64,000 nucleotides of DNA from Eubacterium sp. MSJ-33 (GTDB lineage Bacteria > Bacillota > Clostridia > Lachnospirales > Lachnospiraceae), in assembly GCF_022174665.1 (NCBI RefSeq), contig NZ_CP076562.1, positions 1,171,001-1,235,000 of the forward strand, written 5' to 3'. A model generated the notes under the pieces. It ran no database searches, was not told where the DNA came from, and saw nothing but the letters and a program-made list of their open reading frames with translations. Shown here piece by piece: positions 1-7,957 of the stretch. The stretch's first letter is position 1. The number at the start of each line of letters is the position of its first letter. The position numbers were made by a program, and so were the translations under genes.

Positions 1-93
1 TACTTTTTATCACTTACTAATTGCTCCAAATCACATATACTGCCCGCATAACAAATGCGCTCCTATCTTTTACAGATTTTCCTAAAATCATTC

Positions 94-1014
94 TTACTGT
101 AACAGATCGTGTTCAAGTGACGCAATCACGGCGGCACCATCGCCGATTGCAGTTGCAATCTGACGGACATTCTTTGTGCGCACATCACCGATTGCATATA
201 GAAATGGTACATTCGTGCGGCAGTCTTCACCGGCGCAGATATAGCCATTCTCCATCTCTACGACATCTTTTACAAATGCAGTCTGTGGCTGCATGCCAAC
301 CGCGATAAAAATGCCGGATAATGCGAGATCTCGCTTTTCTTCTGTCCGGTTATCCTCGATCAAGATATGGTCAACCATGTTCTCACCACAGATCTCTCGT
401 ACTTCGGTGTGTGGTAAGAATTCGATATTTACTGCATCGAAGATTCTCTGCTGCAATACCTTGGCACCGCGCAGTTCATCACGCCGATGAATCAGATAGA
501 CCTTCTCACATACATTTGCAAGGTACAGGGCATCTTCGAGTGCCACATCACCGCCACCGACAACGGCTACCGTTTTATTCCTGAAAAACGCACCGTCACA
601 GGTTGCGCAGTATGAAACACCGGCGCCGGAAAACTTTGCCTCGCCTTCCACGCCGAGCTTTCGATGAGTAGCTCCTGTCGCTACAATCACTGCCTTGGTC
701 TCGATCACACTGCCATCTTCCAGATGCACTTCCTTATAATCGCCCTGATCGGCAATGTCCGTCACCGTACCCTCCATAAATAGAACCTCCAGCGCATCTG
801 CATGTTCCCGGAACTTTACTGACAGATCATAGCCATTTGTTCCGTAGAAGCCAAGCAGATTATCCACACGATCAGTTGTAACAATCTGTCCGCCACTGAA
901 CATTTCCTTCTCGATTACTGCCACATCCAGCAACGCACGCTTCGCATAGACCGCCGCCGATAAACCTGCGGGACCACTACCGATAATTACAACATCTTTC
1001 CTTGTATCACTCAT
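94..1014 (-). CDS. trxB: Thioredoxin-disulfide reductase
   Basis: This FAD/NADPH enzyme passes electrons from NADPH to thioredoxin in the cytoplasm. At 306 residues it has the usual length for low-molecular-weight bacterial TrxR. The N-terminal FAD motif GSGPAG is near residue 12, the redox-active CATC near residue 137, the NADPH-binding GGGDVALEDALYL near residue 152, and the C-terminal FAD motif AIGDVR near residue 275. It lies 74 nt downstream of hemL in the same orientation. A thioredoxin-like protein is encoded at 20512-20832, so it could serve the sulfur-assimilation genes, but that link is inference. Confidence 0.96.
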   Translation of the reverse strand: MSDTRKDVVIIGSGPAGLSAAVYAKRALLDVAVIEKEMFSGGQIVTTDRVDNLLGFYGTNGYDLSVKFREHADALEVLFMEGTVTDIADQGDYKEVHLEDGSVIETKAVIVATGATHRKLGVEGEAKFSGAGVSYCATCDGAFFRNKTVAVVGGGDVALEDALYLANVCEKVYLIHRRDELRGAKVLQQRIFDAVNIEFLPHTEVREICGENMVDHILIEDNRTEEKRDLALSGIFIAVGMQPQTAFVKDVVEMENGYICAGEDCRTNVPFLYAIGDVRTKNVRQIATAIGDGAAVIASLEHDLLQ

Positions 1015-1088
1015 CGTTTTCCTCCAAACTGGTTTCTATTTCATTCATTTCGATTATTTCTAAATCAATTTCTTATTTTATCCACGAT

Positions 1089-2360
1089 CTATCTATGTGC
1101 AAATTCTTTCATAACATCAATCGTTTTCCGGATATCTTCCTCTGTATGTGCATCTGAGATAAACATTGCCTCAAACTGCGACGGAGCGAGGTTGATTCCA
1201 TGATCAAGCATATAGCGAAAGAATGCTGCATACTGCTTCGTGTCGCTCGTCATGGCGGTATCCATATCAACCACCTGCTTGTCCGTGAAGAAAATGCTCA
1301 TCAATGAGCCAATCTGGTTGACACAGACCCGATTGCCAAATGCCTCTCTTGCTGCCTGTGCAAGTCCTGCGGTCTTTCCTTCGAGCTTTGCATATACTTC
1401 CGGATGTGCATCCAGCAGCTTCAATGTCTCAATGCCTGCCGTCATCGCAATCGGATTACCGGACAAGGTTCCTGCCTGATATACCTCACCAAGTGGTGCC
1501 ACGCACTGCATGATCTCCCGTCTGCCTCCGTAGGTTCCAACCGGCATACCTCCACCGACGATCTTGCCAAGCGTTGTCAGATCCGGCTTGATATGGAAAT
1601 ATTCCTGCGCGCCGCCCGGTGCCAGACGGAATCCTGTGATAACTTCATCGAAGATCAGTAATGCGCCATCTGTCTGTGTGATGTCACGCAGAAACTCTAA
1701 GAATCCTGCTTTCGGTGGCACAACACCCATATTTGCTGCAACCGGCTCGACAATGATTGCTGCAATCTGTCCCTTATATGCATCGAATAACTGTTTTACG
1801 GATTCCTCATCGTTATATTCTGCGACGAGAGTATATTTCGCATAACCCTCCGGAACACCCGCGCTGTTTGCCACCGTCTGTGTAATCACGCCAGAGCCAG
1901 CTTTTACCAAAAGTCCATCACTATGTCCATGATAACAGCCTTTGAATTTCACAATGTAATCTCTTCCGGTATATCCACGTGCCGCGCGGATTGCACTCAT
2001 CACTGCTTCTGTACCGGAATTTACCATACGTGACATTTCCATTGAAGGCATATGTGCCGTGATAAGCTCCGCAATCTCCAGCTCTTTTCTTGTCGGTGCA
2101 CCAAAGGTCAGTCCGTCATCGCAGGCCGCCTTCACTGCTTCGATTACCGTCTCCTTTGCATGTCCGAGAATTCCCGGTCCCCATGAACATACATAATCTA
2201 TATATTCCCTTCCATCCTCATCGAATATACGGGAACCTTTCGCTTTTTTTATAAAAATCGGGGAGCGTCCGACTGAGCCGAATGCACGCACCGGCGAATT
2301 CACACCGCCCGGAATATATTTCTTGGATTCTTCAAATAACTGTTCAGATTCTGTCTGCAT
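1089..2360 (-). CDS. hemL: Glutamate-1-semialdehyde 2,1-aminomutase
   Basis: HemL converts glutamate-1-semialdehyde to 5-aminolevulinate, the second step of the C5 tetrapyrrole route. The 423-residue class III aminotransferase fold shows the PLP-pocket motif FDEVITGFR and the Schiff-base lysine in TLGKIVGGGMPVG. Full length is normal for the family. A strong ribosome site (GAGGAGG) precedes the ATG. It lies 49 nt downstream of hemB and is probably co-transcribed with it; the substrate comes from HemA, encoded about 15 kb upstream at 17037-18197. Confidence 0.96.
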   Translation of the reverse strand: MQTESEQLFEESKKYIPGGVNSPVRAFGSVGRSPIFIKKAKGSRIFDEDGREYIDYVCSWGPGILGHAKETVIEAVKAACDDGLTFGAPTRKELEIAELITAHMPSMEMSRMVNSGTEAVMSAIRAARGYTGRDYIVKFKGCYHGHSDGLLVKAGSGVITQTVANSAGVPEGYAKYTLVAEYNDEESVKQLFDAYKGQIAAIIVEPVAANMGVVPPKAGFLEFLRDITQTDGALLIFDEVITGFRLAPGGAQEYFHIKPDLTTLGKIVGGGMPVGTYGGRREIMQCVAPLGEVYQAGTLSGNPIAMTAGIETLKLLDAHPEVYAKLEGKTAGLAQAAREAFGNRVCVNQIGSLMSIFFTDKQVVDMDTAMTSDTKQYAAFFRYMLDHGINLAPSQFEAMFISDAHTEEDIRKTIDVMKEFAHR

Positions 2361-2409
2361 GATTATGCTTCCTCCTCATCTATCGCGATACACATTCCTG
2401 CGAATCATT

Positions 2410-3378
2410 TTATTGTTCATCCTGCAGCCATCTAGCCACGTCAAGTGCATGATAGGTTATGATAATATCCGCGCCTGCACGTTTCATCGCGATCATGTTC
2501 TCCATGACGATACGCTTCTCATCGATCCATCCGTTTAACGCTGCTGCCTTGACCATCGAGTACTCACCGCTTACATTGTAGACTGCGAGCGGATGCTTCG
2601 TTTCGCCACGCACCGCTTTCACGATGTCAAGATAAGCAAGTGCCGGTTTCACCATGATGATATCGGCGCCCTCTTCGATATCTGCCTCACATTCGCGCAA
2701 TGCTTCCCTGCCATTTGCAGGGTCCATCTGATACGTTCTGCGATCGCCGAATGCCGGAGCGGAATGTGCCGCATCCCGGAACGGAGAATAATATCCGGAC
2801 GCAAACTTTGCGCTGTATCCCATAAGCAATGTATCCACGCATCCATTTTCATCCAATGCCTTCCGCAGATATGCGATATGTCCATCCATCATGTCTGACG
2901 GTGCGATCATGTCTGCACCCGCCTTGGCAAGTGTCACCGCCATCTTCGCCAACAGCGGAAGTGTCTCATCGTTCAGGATTTTTCCGTCCTGCACCAATCC
3001 GCAATGTCCATGGGAGGTATATTCGCACAGGCACACATCTGCGATAATCAAAAGCTCCGGTGCTTTCTTCTTGATCTCGCGCACCGCACGCTGCGTAATA
3101 CCATTTTCATCATAAGCGCCGCTACCGCATTCGTCCTTATGTTCCGGGATACCGAAGATCAAAATTGCCGGAATGCCAGCCGCCTGTATGCGCTCTAGTT
3201 CCTCATCGAACCGATCCAATGTATACTGGTAGATGCCCGGCATGGAATCGACCGGGTTTTTCTCATTGGTTCCTTCTTTGATGAATACCGGGTAGACGAG
3301 ATCGGATTTGCTGATTTGTGTCTCGCGCACCATGTTTCGCAGTACTTCATTTTCTCTCAATCTTCTTAATCGTATCAT
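2410..3378 (-). CDS. hemB: Delta-aminolevulinic acid dehydratase (porphobilinogen synthase)
   Basis: HemB condenses two 5-aminolevulinates to porphobilinogen. The 322-residue protein shows the metal-binding cysteine stretch DVCLCEYTSHGHCG near residue 115, the first active-site lysine in MGYSAKFASGYYSPFRDA, and the second in MVKPALAYLD. The metal-site cysteines suggest a zinc-dependent type. It is followed by hemL. The 300-nt gap separating it from cobA/hemD is almost filled by an inverted-repeat element (3437-3668), so its transcription may depend on reading through that structure. Confidence 0.96.
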   Translation of the reverse strand: MIRLRRLRENEVLRNMVRETQISKSDLVYPVFIKEGTNEKNPVDSMPGIYQYTLDRFDEELERIQAAGIPAILIFGIPEHKDECGSGAYDENGITQRAVREIKKKAPELLIIADVCLCEYTSHGHCGLVQDGKILNDETLPLLAKMAVTLAKAGADMIAPSDMMDGHIAYLRKALDENGCVDTLLMGYSAKFASGYYSPFRDAAHSAPAFGDRRTYQMDPANGREALRECEADIEEGADIIMVKPALAYLDIVKAVRGETKHPLAVYNVSGEYSMVKAAALNGWIDEKRIVMENMIAMKRAGADIIITYHALDVARWLQDEQ

Positions 3379-3436
3379 GTGTGTATATTCCTCTTTTCCT
3401 ATAACTTACAGTAATTATAAATGTACCTCTCTACAG

Positions 3437-3668
3437 GAGTTGAACATACTTACCATTTCTACGCAGACGCGCTCTCGGGTATCGCCACATCGTTTCACTC
3501 TGTGGCAGGTTGTCGGGCGCATCCTAAATATGAATCTTCGATTCATATGCGCCCTCCGCGCTCGGTTCAGCACGCAATGGTACTAAATTCGCGACGATGA
3601 ATCCGTCGCTCATTAAGTGCCAGCGTGCTTCAACGGTCTGCTTAAGAATTGGTAAGTATGTCCACCTC
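3437..3668. repeat. 232-bp inverted-repeat element, copy 1
   Basis: A palindromic element fills the cobA/hemD-hemB gap. Its ends form an imperfect terminal inverted repeat of about 30 bp: CATACTTACCATTTCT at the left pairs with the right end GAATTGGTAAGTATG. A central hairpin pairs GGGCGCAT and ATGAATC with GATTCATATGCGCCC, leaving a bulged CCTAAAT and loop TTC. Another stem pairs GCACGC with GCGTGC. A second copy at 20230-20463 keeps the fold through compensatory changes. TCTACA occurs at both flanks (3430-3435 and 3671-3676), a possible target duplication. It may be a MITE, a structured RNA, or both. Confidence 0.75.
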
Positions 3669-3679
3669 CATCTACATTT

Positions 3680-5197
3680 TTACTCTTTATTATTATCTGT
3701 CTTTTTCATGTCAAAGGCAATATCCAATGCCCTTACTAAGCCTTTTGCGTCGCACTGTTCCGGGACGACATCGGCTGGCAGACCACATTTTATAAGGGCG
3801 TCTGCTGTCACCTGTCCGATTGTGCCAAGTACAATGCGCTTCTTTCCTTGTGCCGGGTTCCAGTCTGGTTGTCCGGTCTCGGCAAGGCATTCTGCAAATG
3901 CATGCACCCCGGAAGCGCTTGCAAATAAAATTCCATCGTAATTATTTAAGTATTTCCAGTTTTCTGTCCGTGCGCCACGCACATCGTAGATGGATAGAAT
4001 CTCCGCGTCAATCCGGTTCGCAGATAAAATCTGTTCTAAGACCGGACTTCCTTCCTTCGCACGCGTAATCAAAACCTTTTCTTCTGATTCTACAACGGTA
4101 CAAAGCCCATTTGCAAGACTTTCTGTCGTATATTGCTCCGGTATATAATCCGCATAAAATCCATACTGCTCCAGCGCCTGCGCACAGCCACTTCCAACCA
4201 CGGCGAATCGGATATCTGCAAACTTCCGAAGATCGACCTCACACGCGCGCACCCGGTCAAAGAATAACCGGATTCCGTTCTGGCTTGTGAATACGATCCA
4301 CCGGTAATCTGACAAATTCCGAATTGCCACATCTAACTTTTCCATATCCGGACACGTTCTGACATGCATATCACAAATTGAAAATAATGATGCGCCTTTT
4401 TCTTCCAGCAGTCCGCGCAGCTTCTCCCGGAATACCGCCGTGCCAACAACACCAATCTTGCAGCCATCAATTGCACTGCGCTTCTTGTCCTTCATCGTGC
4501 AGGCAGCTGTCTGCCCGACGACTATGATTGCCGGTGAAACAAGCTCGTTCTTCGAAACAAGTTTGCCGATCGTCCCTACCGTACCGCGCACGATTGTCTC
4601 TCCGGGCAGCATACCATTTGAAATCACACTAACCGGTGTCTCCTCCGATTCCCCCTCTTCGCGCAGCCTCTGCATAATCGGTTCCAAATTCGAAAGTCCC
4701 ATCAGGAACACACTGGTTCCCTCCTGTTTATGGATGTTCGCAAGTGCATCTGCCTCGCCCTTCTTCGTATGTCCGGTAATCACATGAAAGCTCCGGCTCA
4801 TTTCCCGATGTGTCACAGGAATTCCAAGCACCTCCGGCACCGCAATTGCAGAAGTCACACCCGGAATCACCTGAAACGGAATATCCGCTTCCTGCAATGT
4901 AAGGATTTCCTCGCCGCCACGTCCGAACACAAACGAATCGCCGCCCTTTAAGCGGACAACATTCTCGTATTTTCCTGCGGTCTCTACCAAAATCCGGTTG
5001 ATTTCCTCCTGCTTCTTATAATGCGCACCTGCCTGCTTGCCGACATAGATTTTCGCACAAGCCGGTCGCACAAGATCGAGAAGTTCTCCTGTTCCAAGCC
5101 GGTCGTAGATCACCGCATCACACGATTTTAAGATCTGCAAGCCTTTGTATGTAATTAATCCCGGATTGCCGGGACCTGCTCCGATTAAATATACCAC
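3680..5197 (-). CDS. cobA: Uroporphyrinogen-III C-methyltransferase / uroporphyrinogen-III synthase fusion
   Basis: This bifunctional 505-residue protein covers two steps towards siroheme. Residues 1-240 are the SAM-dependent methyltransferase (SUMT): GAGPGNPGLIT near the N-terminus, the VRLKGGDSFVFGRGGEE motif and the PGVTSA motif, which make precorrin-2. Residues 250-500 are a HemD-type uroporphyrinogen-III synthase, with the family's characteristic FTSQNGIRLFF stretch. Such fusions are known in Clostridia. The start is a GTG with an AAAGGA site 8 nt upstream, inside a short tandem repeat. It lies upstream of hemB. The hemC partner is about 10 kb away at 15596. Confidence 0.95.
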   Translation of the reverse strand: MVYLIGAGPGNPGLITYKGLQILKSCDAVIYDRLGTGELLDLVRPACAKIYVGKQAGAHYKKQEEINRILVETAGKYENVVRLKGGDSFVFGRGGEEILTLQEADIPFQVIPGVTSAIAVPEVLGIPVTHREMSRSFHVITGHTKKGEADALANIHKQEGTSVFLMGLSNLEPIMQRLREEGESEETPVSVISNGMLPGETIVRGTVGTIGKLVSKNELVSPAIIVVGQTAACTMKDKKRSAIDGCKIGVVGTAVFREKLRGLLEEKGASLFSICDMHVRTCPDMEKLDVAIRNLSDYRWIVFTSQNGIRLFFDRVRACEVDLRKFADIRFAVVGSGCAQALEQYGFYADYIPEQYTTESLANGLCTVVESEEKVLITRAKEGSPVLEQILSANRIDAEILSIYDVRGARTENWKYLNNYDGILFASASGVHAFAECLAETGQPDWNPAQGKKRIVLGTIGQVTADALIKCGLPADVVPEQCDAKGLVRALDIAFDMKKTDNNKE

Positions 5198-5200
5198 TTT

Positions 5201-5264
5201 TACTGTCCTTTACTGTTGTTTATATTTTTTACTGTTGTTTATATTTTTTACTGTTCTTTACTGT
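5201..5264. repeat. Short AT-rich tandem repeat in the cobA leader
   Basis: A 19-bp unit (TACTGTTGTTTATATTTTT on the plus strand) is repeated perfectly at 5211-5229 and 5230-5248. Shortened TACTGT units flank it at 5201, 5249 and 5259. The array abuts the GTG start of cobA/hemD and contains its ribosome-binding site, so copy-number change could alter translation initiation. That effect is inference. Confidence 0.7.
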
Positions 5265-5392
5265 TTTGTTTCTTCCACATAAGTTTGATATGTATATCTC
5301 GTGTCCCTCTGTCATGCAAAATTTTATCACATATTTGACATTTGCTCTACATATTTTAATATGACAGGAGGACTTTTATCCATCTCCAACGT

Positions 5393-5422
5393 AAAAAGCC
5401 CGAAAGTATCTACTTCCGAGCC
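5393..5422 (-). terminator. Rho-independent terminator of the accessory block
   Basis: On the minus strand an 11-bp stem (GCTCGGAAGTA with TACTTTCGGGC, two wobble pairs) is followed by TTTTT. It ends transcription from the accessory genes before cobA/hemD, which implies a separate promoter for cobA/hemD in the 195 nt downstream. Confidence 0.75.
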
Positions 5423-5439
5423 CTACCCTTTCATATGTT

Positions 5440-5875
5440 TTACCAATTTTTTTCTACAAATGCTTCCGCTTCTTCCTTCGTCATGTGGCAGTTGTCCATC
5501 AATTTCTGCGCAGCCAGTGTTTTGTCACCCGCTAATTCTTTGACCAGTTGAACGACGGATTTCATACTTTCTATCTGAGCTTCCTGCAGTTTTTTCTCCG
5601 CTTCTCCAAGCTTTTCTTCCGCTGCTTTCGTCTTCGCTCGCTCTTCCTGTATGTCCATAGGCTCCATATTCTCAAACCAATTTCCCATCTGACTGCCTCC
5701 GATCATCTTTATCAAACAATCCGTCGCTTCGCCTATGGATACCTTCATCTTCATGAATCAACAGTTGCTCGTTCGTATACTGATGTACATTCACAAGCCG
5801 GTATGTAAAGCTTGGGATATACGATGCAAATATCTCATTCATAAAAATCCGTTCACTCACATTCATCACCGCCGT
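5440..5875 (-). pseudogene. Remnant of an Rpn/PD-(D/E)XK nuclease-family transposase
   Basis: Two frames together resemble the C-terminal half of Rpn-like recombination-promoting nucleases. Positions 5875 to about 5760 read MNEIFASYIPSFTYRLVN followed by VHQYTNEQLL, like the family's YHLVNVxDYTxEEL segment. After a frameshift, 5754-5440 reads DIQEERAKTKAAEEKL, a charged coiled coil, and ends TKEEAEAFVEKNW. The nuclease core is missing. The downstream frame could still be translated as a 104-residue coiled-coil protein. The family assignment rests on remembered similarity and is moderate. Confidence 0.45.
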
Positions 5876-6007
5876 CCACATTCCTTCAGTAATAGGGGCA
5901 TTGAAATAATTTCTTTTCTCTCCATTATCTTTTTCATCTTTTTTACATAATTCTAATAGTTTCCTAATTTCCTTTTTTAAACTATTGTTTTCCGGTACTT
6001 TTCTCAT
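5876..6007 (-). pseudogene. Truncated SUKH (SMI1/KNR4) gene, N-terminal fragment
   Basis: The first 44 codons (MRKVPENNSLKKEI, then FNAPITEGMW) parallel the start of the SUKH gene at 10185-10694 (RKVPENNSYKKEI, FNAGASEEEMKQW). The coding frame then runs straight into Rpn-like sequence, so the SUKH domain is lost. The DNA is also alike over the first 50 nt or so, pointing to a duplicated gene that was truncated. A good ribosome site (GGAAAGGAAG) remains, so a 111-residue chimeric protein could still be made. Confidence 0.6.
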
Positions 6008-6034
6008 GCCGACTTCCTTTCCGTGCCGTTAAAT

Positions 6035-6349
6035 TCAATCCTCCACTGGCTTACAGATTGGTAATCCCCGTATGCATACGCCGATCTTATACTTTCTTAA
6101 ACTTCTATTCTTTTCCCAGAAAACAACTGTATAGCTAAACTCCGGACCATCATTTGTGAGCAACTCTCGAAGATAGCCAAGCCCCTTGCTTCCTGATTCT
6201 ACGAAGATTAGGCTATCTTTTTCCATTTCAAGTAAGTCCTCATATATAGAATTATACAATCTATAATATCTGTCACGGCTAGTATAATTCGCGCGTATAT
6301 CTATCCTGTTCAGTTGTTCTATTTCTTTCTCGAGAGTATTAAAATCCAT
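6035..6349 (-). CDS. Hypothetical protein, 104 aa
   Basis: I do not recognise this family. The protein is small, soluble and mixed-charge, with a predicted helical N-terminus (LEKEIEQLNRI) and a likely beta-rich C-terminus ending VCIRGLPICKPVED. No signal peptide or membrane segment is visible. It sits in a run of small genes that includes SUKH immunity-like genes, so it could be a small immunity protein of a toxin cassette. That is inference from neighbours only. Confidence 0.55.
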   Translation of the reverse strand: MDFNTLEKEIEQLNRIDIRANYTSRDRYYRLYNSIYEDLLEMEKDSLIFVESGSKGLGYLRELLTNDGPEFSYTVVFWEKNRSLRKYKIGVCIRGLPICKPVED

Positions 6350-6392
6350 TTTTCTTCTCCATAAAACACATCATCCCGACAAATAGAAGTTA

Positions 6393-6722
6393 TCAGTCTG
6401 TTTCATCTTTTTTATATATTACGCCGTCCCATGCATAATATCCCGCGATATATTCATAATCAGGATATTCTTCTATCTCATATAATTTTCTCCCACTGTC
6501 AGATGTACAAATTACCGCATTTGATATTTTATAATTTTCCAGTTTCGATGTTTGAGAATATCTTACTCCATTAAGATATATATAATCTCCTTTTTCAATT
6601 GCCTCATTTTTATAACTTTTATTGTGTGCAAAATAATATCGACCACAAATAAAAATAACAACAATTGTAAGTAAAATAATAATTAATGCTATTGATTTCT
6701 TTTTTTCTACCATCATTCTCAT
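6393..6722 (-). CDS. Small membrane-anchored protein, 109 aa
   Basis: One N-terminal membrane helix (residues 10-27, IALIIILLTIVVIFICG) follows a lysine-rich start, predicting a cytoplasmic N-terminus and an outward tail. The tail is tyrosine-rich (EEYPDYEYIAGYYAWDGVIYKK) and likely beta-structured. No lipobox or cleavage motif is visible. The family is not recognised. It lies between a hypothetical gene and the HTH-Fic gene and has low GC content compared with the haem genes, consistent with an accessory gene. Confidence 0.6.
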   Translation of the reverse strand: MRMMVEKKKSIALIIILLTIVVIFICGRYYFAHNKSYKNEAIEKGDYIYLNGVRYSQTSKLENYKISNAVICTSDSGRKLYEIEEYPDYEYIAGYYAWDGVIYKKDETD

Positions 6723-6771
6723 TAGCTTCCTCTTAACATTTCATGAAATCCCGATTTGTCCCGCACCCATT

Positions 6772-7686
6772 TCATTCATGCGGAATTTCCAGCATATCAA
6801 GTAATTTCACAAAAGTGTCCTGCCCATCCAGACACGTATCCACAAGCCAGCCATTTTCCCTTCTCCACTCGGAAAGTCCTCTGTAATAAAAACTTTTTTT
6901 GCTATCCTCAATAATAAAAGGAATGACGTTATTTTTGAGGCATTCCTTTAGGGCTATCAGCCTCCCGACTCTTCCATTCCCATCTTGAAAAGGATGAATG
7001 TATTCAAATTCTGCGTGAAATTCAATAATATCGTCTATCGTAACATTATCCTTGGCATTATATCTTTCCAGAAGTGCCCGCATATCTCTGGCAACTTCTG
7101 AAGGTTTTGAGGTTTCTCTTCCCCCAACTACATTCGCACGTTTTTTATAATCTCCTACTGCAAACCAGGGAAGTGCTGCGTCCTTTGTATCATGCTTAAG
7201 CATGAAATGCAGTTTTTTTATGATTTCTTCTGTCAGTTTCTTCTCTGCAATATCAATGCAATAATCAATCGCTCTGAAATGATGAACCGTTTCCAGAATA
7301 TCATCCACGGGGATACCGTCTCCCATGTTAATCGTGTTCGTTTCAAAAATAAGTCTGGTCTGGTCCTCCGAAAGTTTACTGCCTTCCATATGATTGGAAT
7401 TGTAGGTCATTCTAACTTGAAGTTCATGATACAGGCCTCCGGAAAGCTGTATTTCTTTTTCATCCCTTAATAACTGAAGAATTTTGTTGTCGGATTCCTG
7501 GCGGCAAAGAAGCTCGGGCGCAACATTTAAATACCCGGCAATCCTGTTTAGGCTGCGCGTGGATAATTTCTCACCTTTTGCAATTTTGGCAACGGTACGC
7601 GTGGATAAACCCGCTTCTGTACTGAGTTCTGTTTTTCCAATTCCTTTTTCTTTTAGAATTTTTTCAAGTCCGGCATATGAAATCAC
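6772..7686 (-). CDS. HTH-Fic family protein (predicted AMPylase with built-in inhibitory helix)
   Basis: Residues 1-60 form an XRE-like helix-turn-helix (GKTELSTEAGLSTRTVAKIA). The Fic domain follows, with the catalytic motif HPFQDGNGRVGR near residue 214 matching HxFx(D/E)GNxR. An inhibitory motif, SNHMEG, near residue 96 matches (S/T)xxxE(G/N), so this is the N-terminal (class II) inhibited type. Fic enzymes transfer AMP from ATP to target hydroxyls. The start is GTG behind AAGGAGG. Three operator-like half-sites surround its promoter (7706-7780), suggesting autoregulation by the HTH domain. The target is unknown. Confidence 0.9.
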   Translation of the reverse strand: MISYAGLEKILKEKGIGKTELSTEAGLSTRTVAKIAKGEKLSTRSLNRIAGYLNVAPELLCRQESDNKILQLLRDEKEIQLSGGLYHELQVRMTYNSNHMEGSKLSEDQTRLIFETNTINMGDGIPVDDILETVHHFRAIDYCIDIAEKKLTEEIIKKLHFMLKHDTKDAALPWFAVGDYKKRANVVGGRETSKPSEVARDMRALLERYNAKDNVTIDDIIEFHAEFEYIHPFQDGNGRVGRLIALKECLKNNVIPFIIEDSKKSFYYRGLSEWRRENGWLVDTCLDGQDTFVKLLDMLEIPHE

Positions 7687-7705
7687 TTCCGCAACCTCCT
7701 TTTAT

Positions 7706-7780
7706 ATCTTTACTTATTATATCATTATTTTACCTTAAAAGTAAAGATTTTAGTCGGCATCAGAATAAAAAGGTAAAGAT
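7706..7780 (-). promoter_or_regulatory. Promoter and three-half-site operator of the HTH-Fic gene
   Basis: A perfect 10-bp inverted repeat (ATCTTTACTT at 7706-7715, AAGTAAAGAT at 7739-7748) brackets a TATAAT-like -10 read on the minus strand. A third half-site, AGGTAAAGAT, lies at 7771-7780. Half-sites are spaced 33 and 32 bp, about three helical turns each, so they share a face of the DNA. Binding by the encoded HTH domain is inferred. Confidence 0.65.
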
Positions 7781-7815
7781 CACCCCGTAAGTTTCCTTTA
7801 CATTCCGCACTTTTC

Positions 7816-7945
7816 TTTCAAAAAAGCAAACCTCCGGCAATACCTGACAGCATACCCTTTTGCAGGGATGCAAACATTACGGAGAACAACAGTCCCATGG
7901 GAATGCCCCATCCCAGCTAGCATATGTTTTTCATAATGGTCTCCA
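7816..7945 (-). pseudogene. Relic of a membrane protein
   Basis: One minus-strand frame reads a hydrophobic, glycine-rich stretch (GWGIPMGLLFSVMFASLQKG, then MLSGIAGGLLF) bracketed by a TAG about 9 codons in and a TGA. It looks like a decayed piece of a polytopic membrane protein. An overlapping 96-codon open frame here (7798-8088) is shared with the MBL gene and is not convincing. Confidence 0.35.
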
Positions 7946-7957
7946 ATCTTTTCATGA

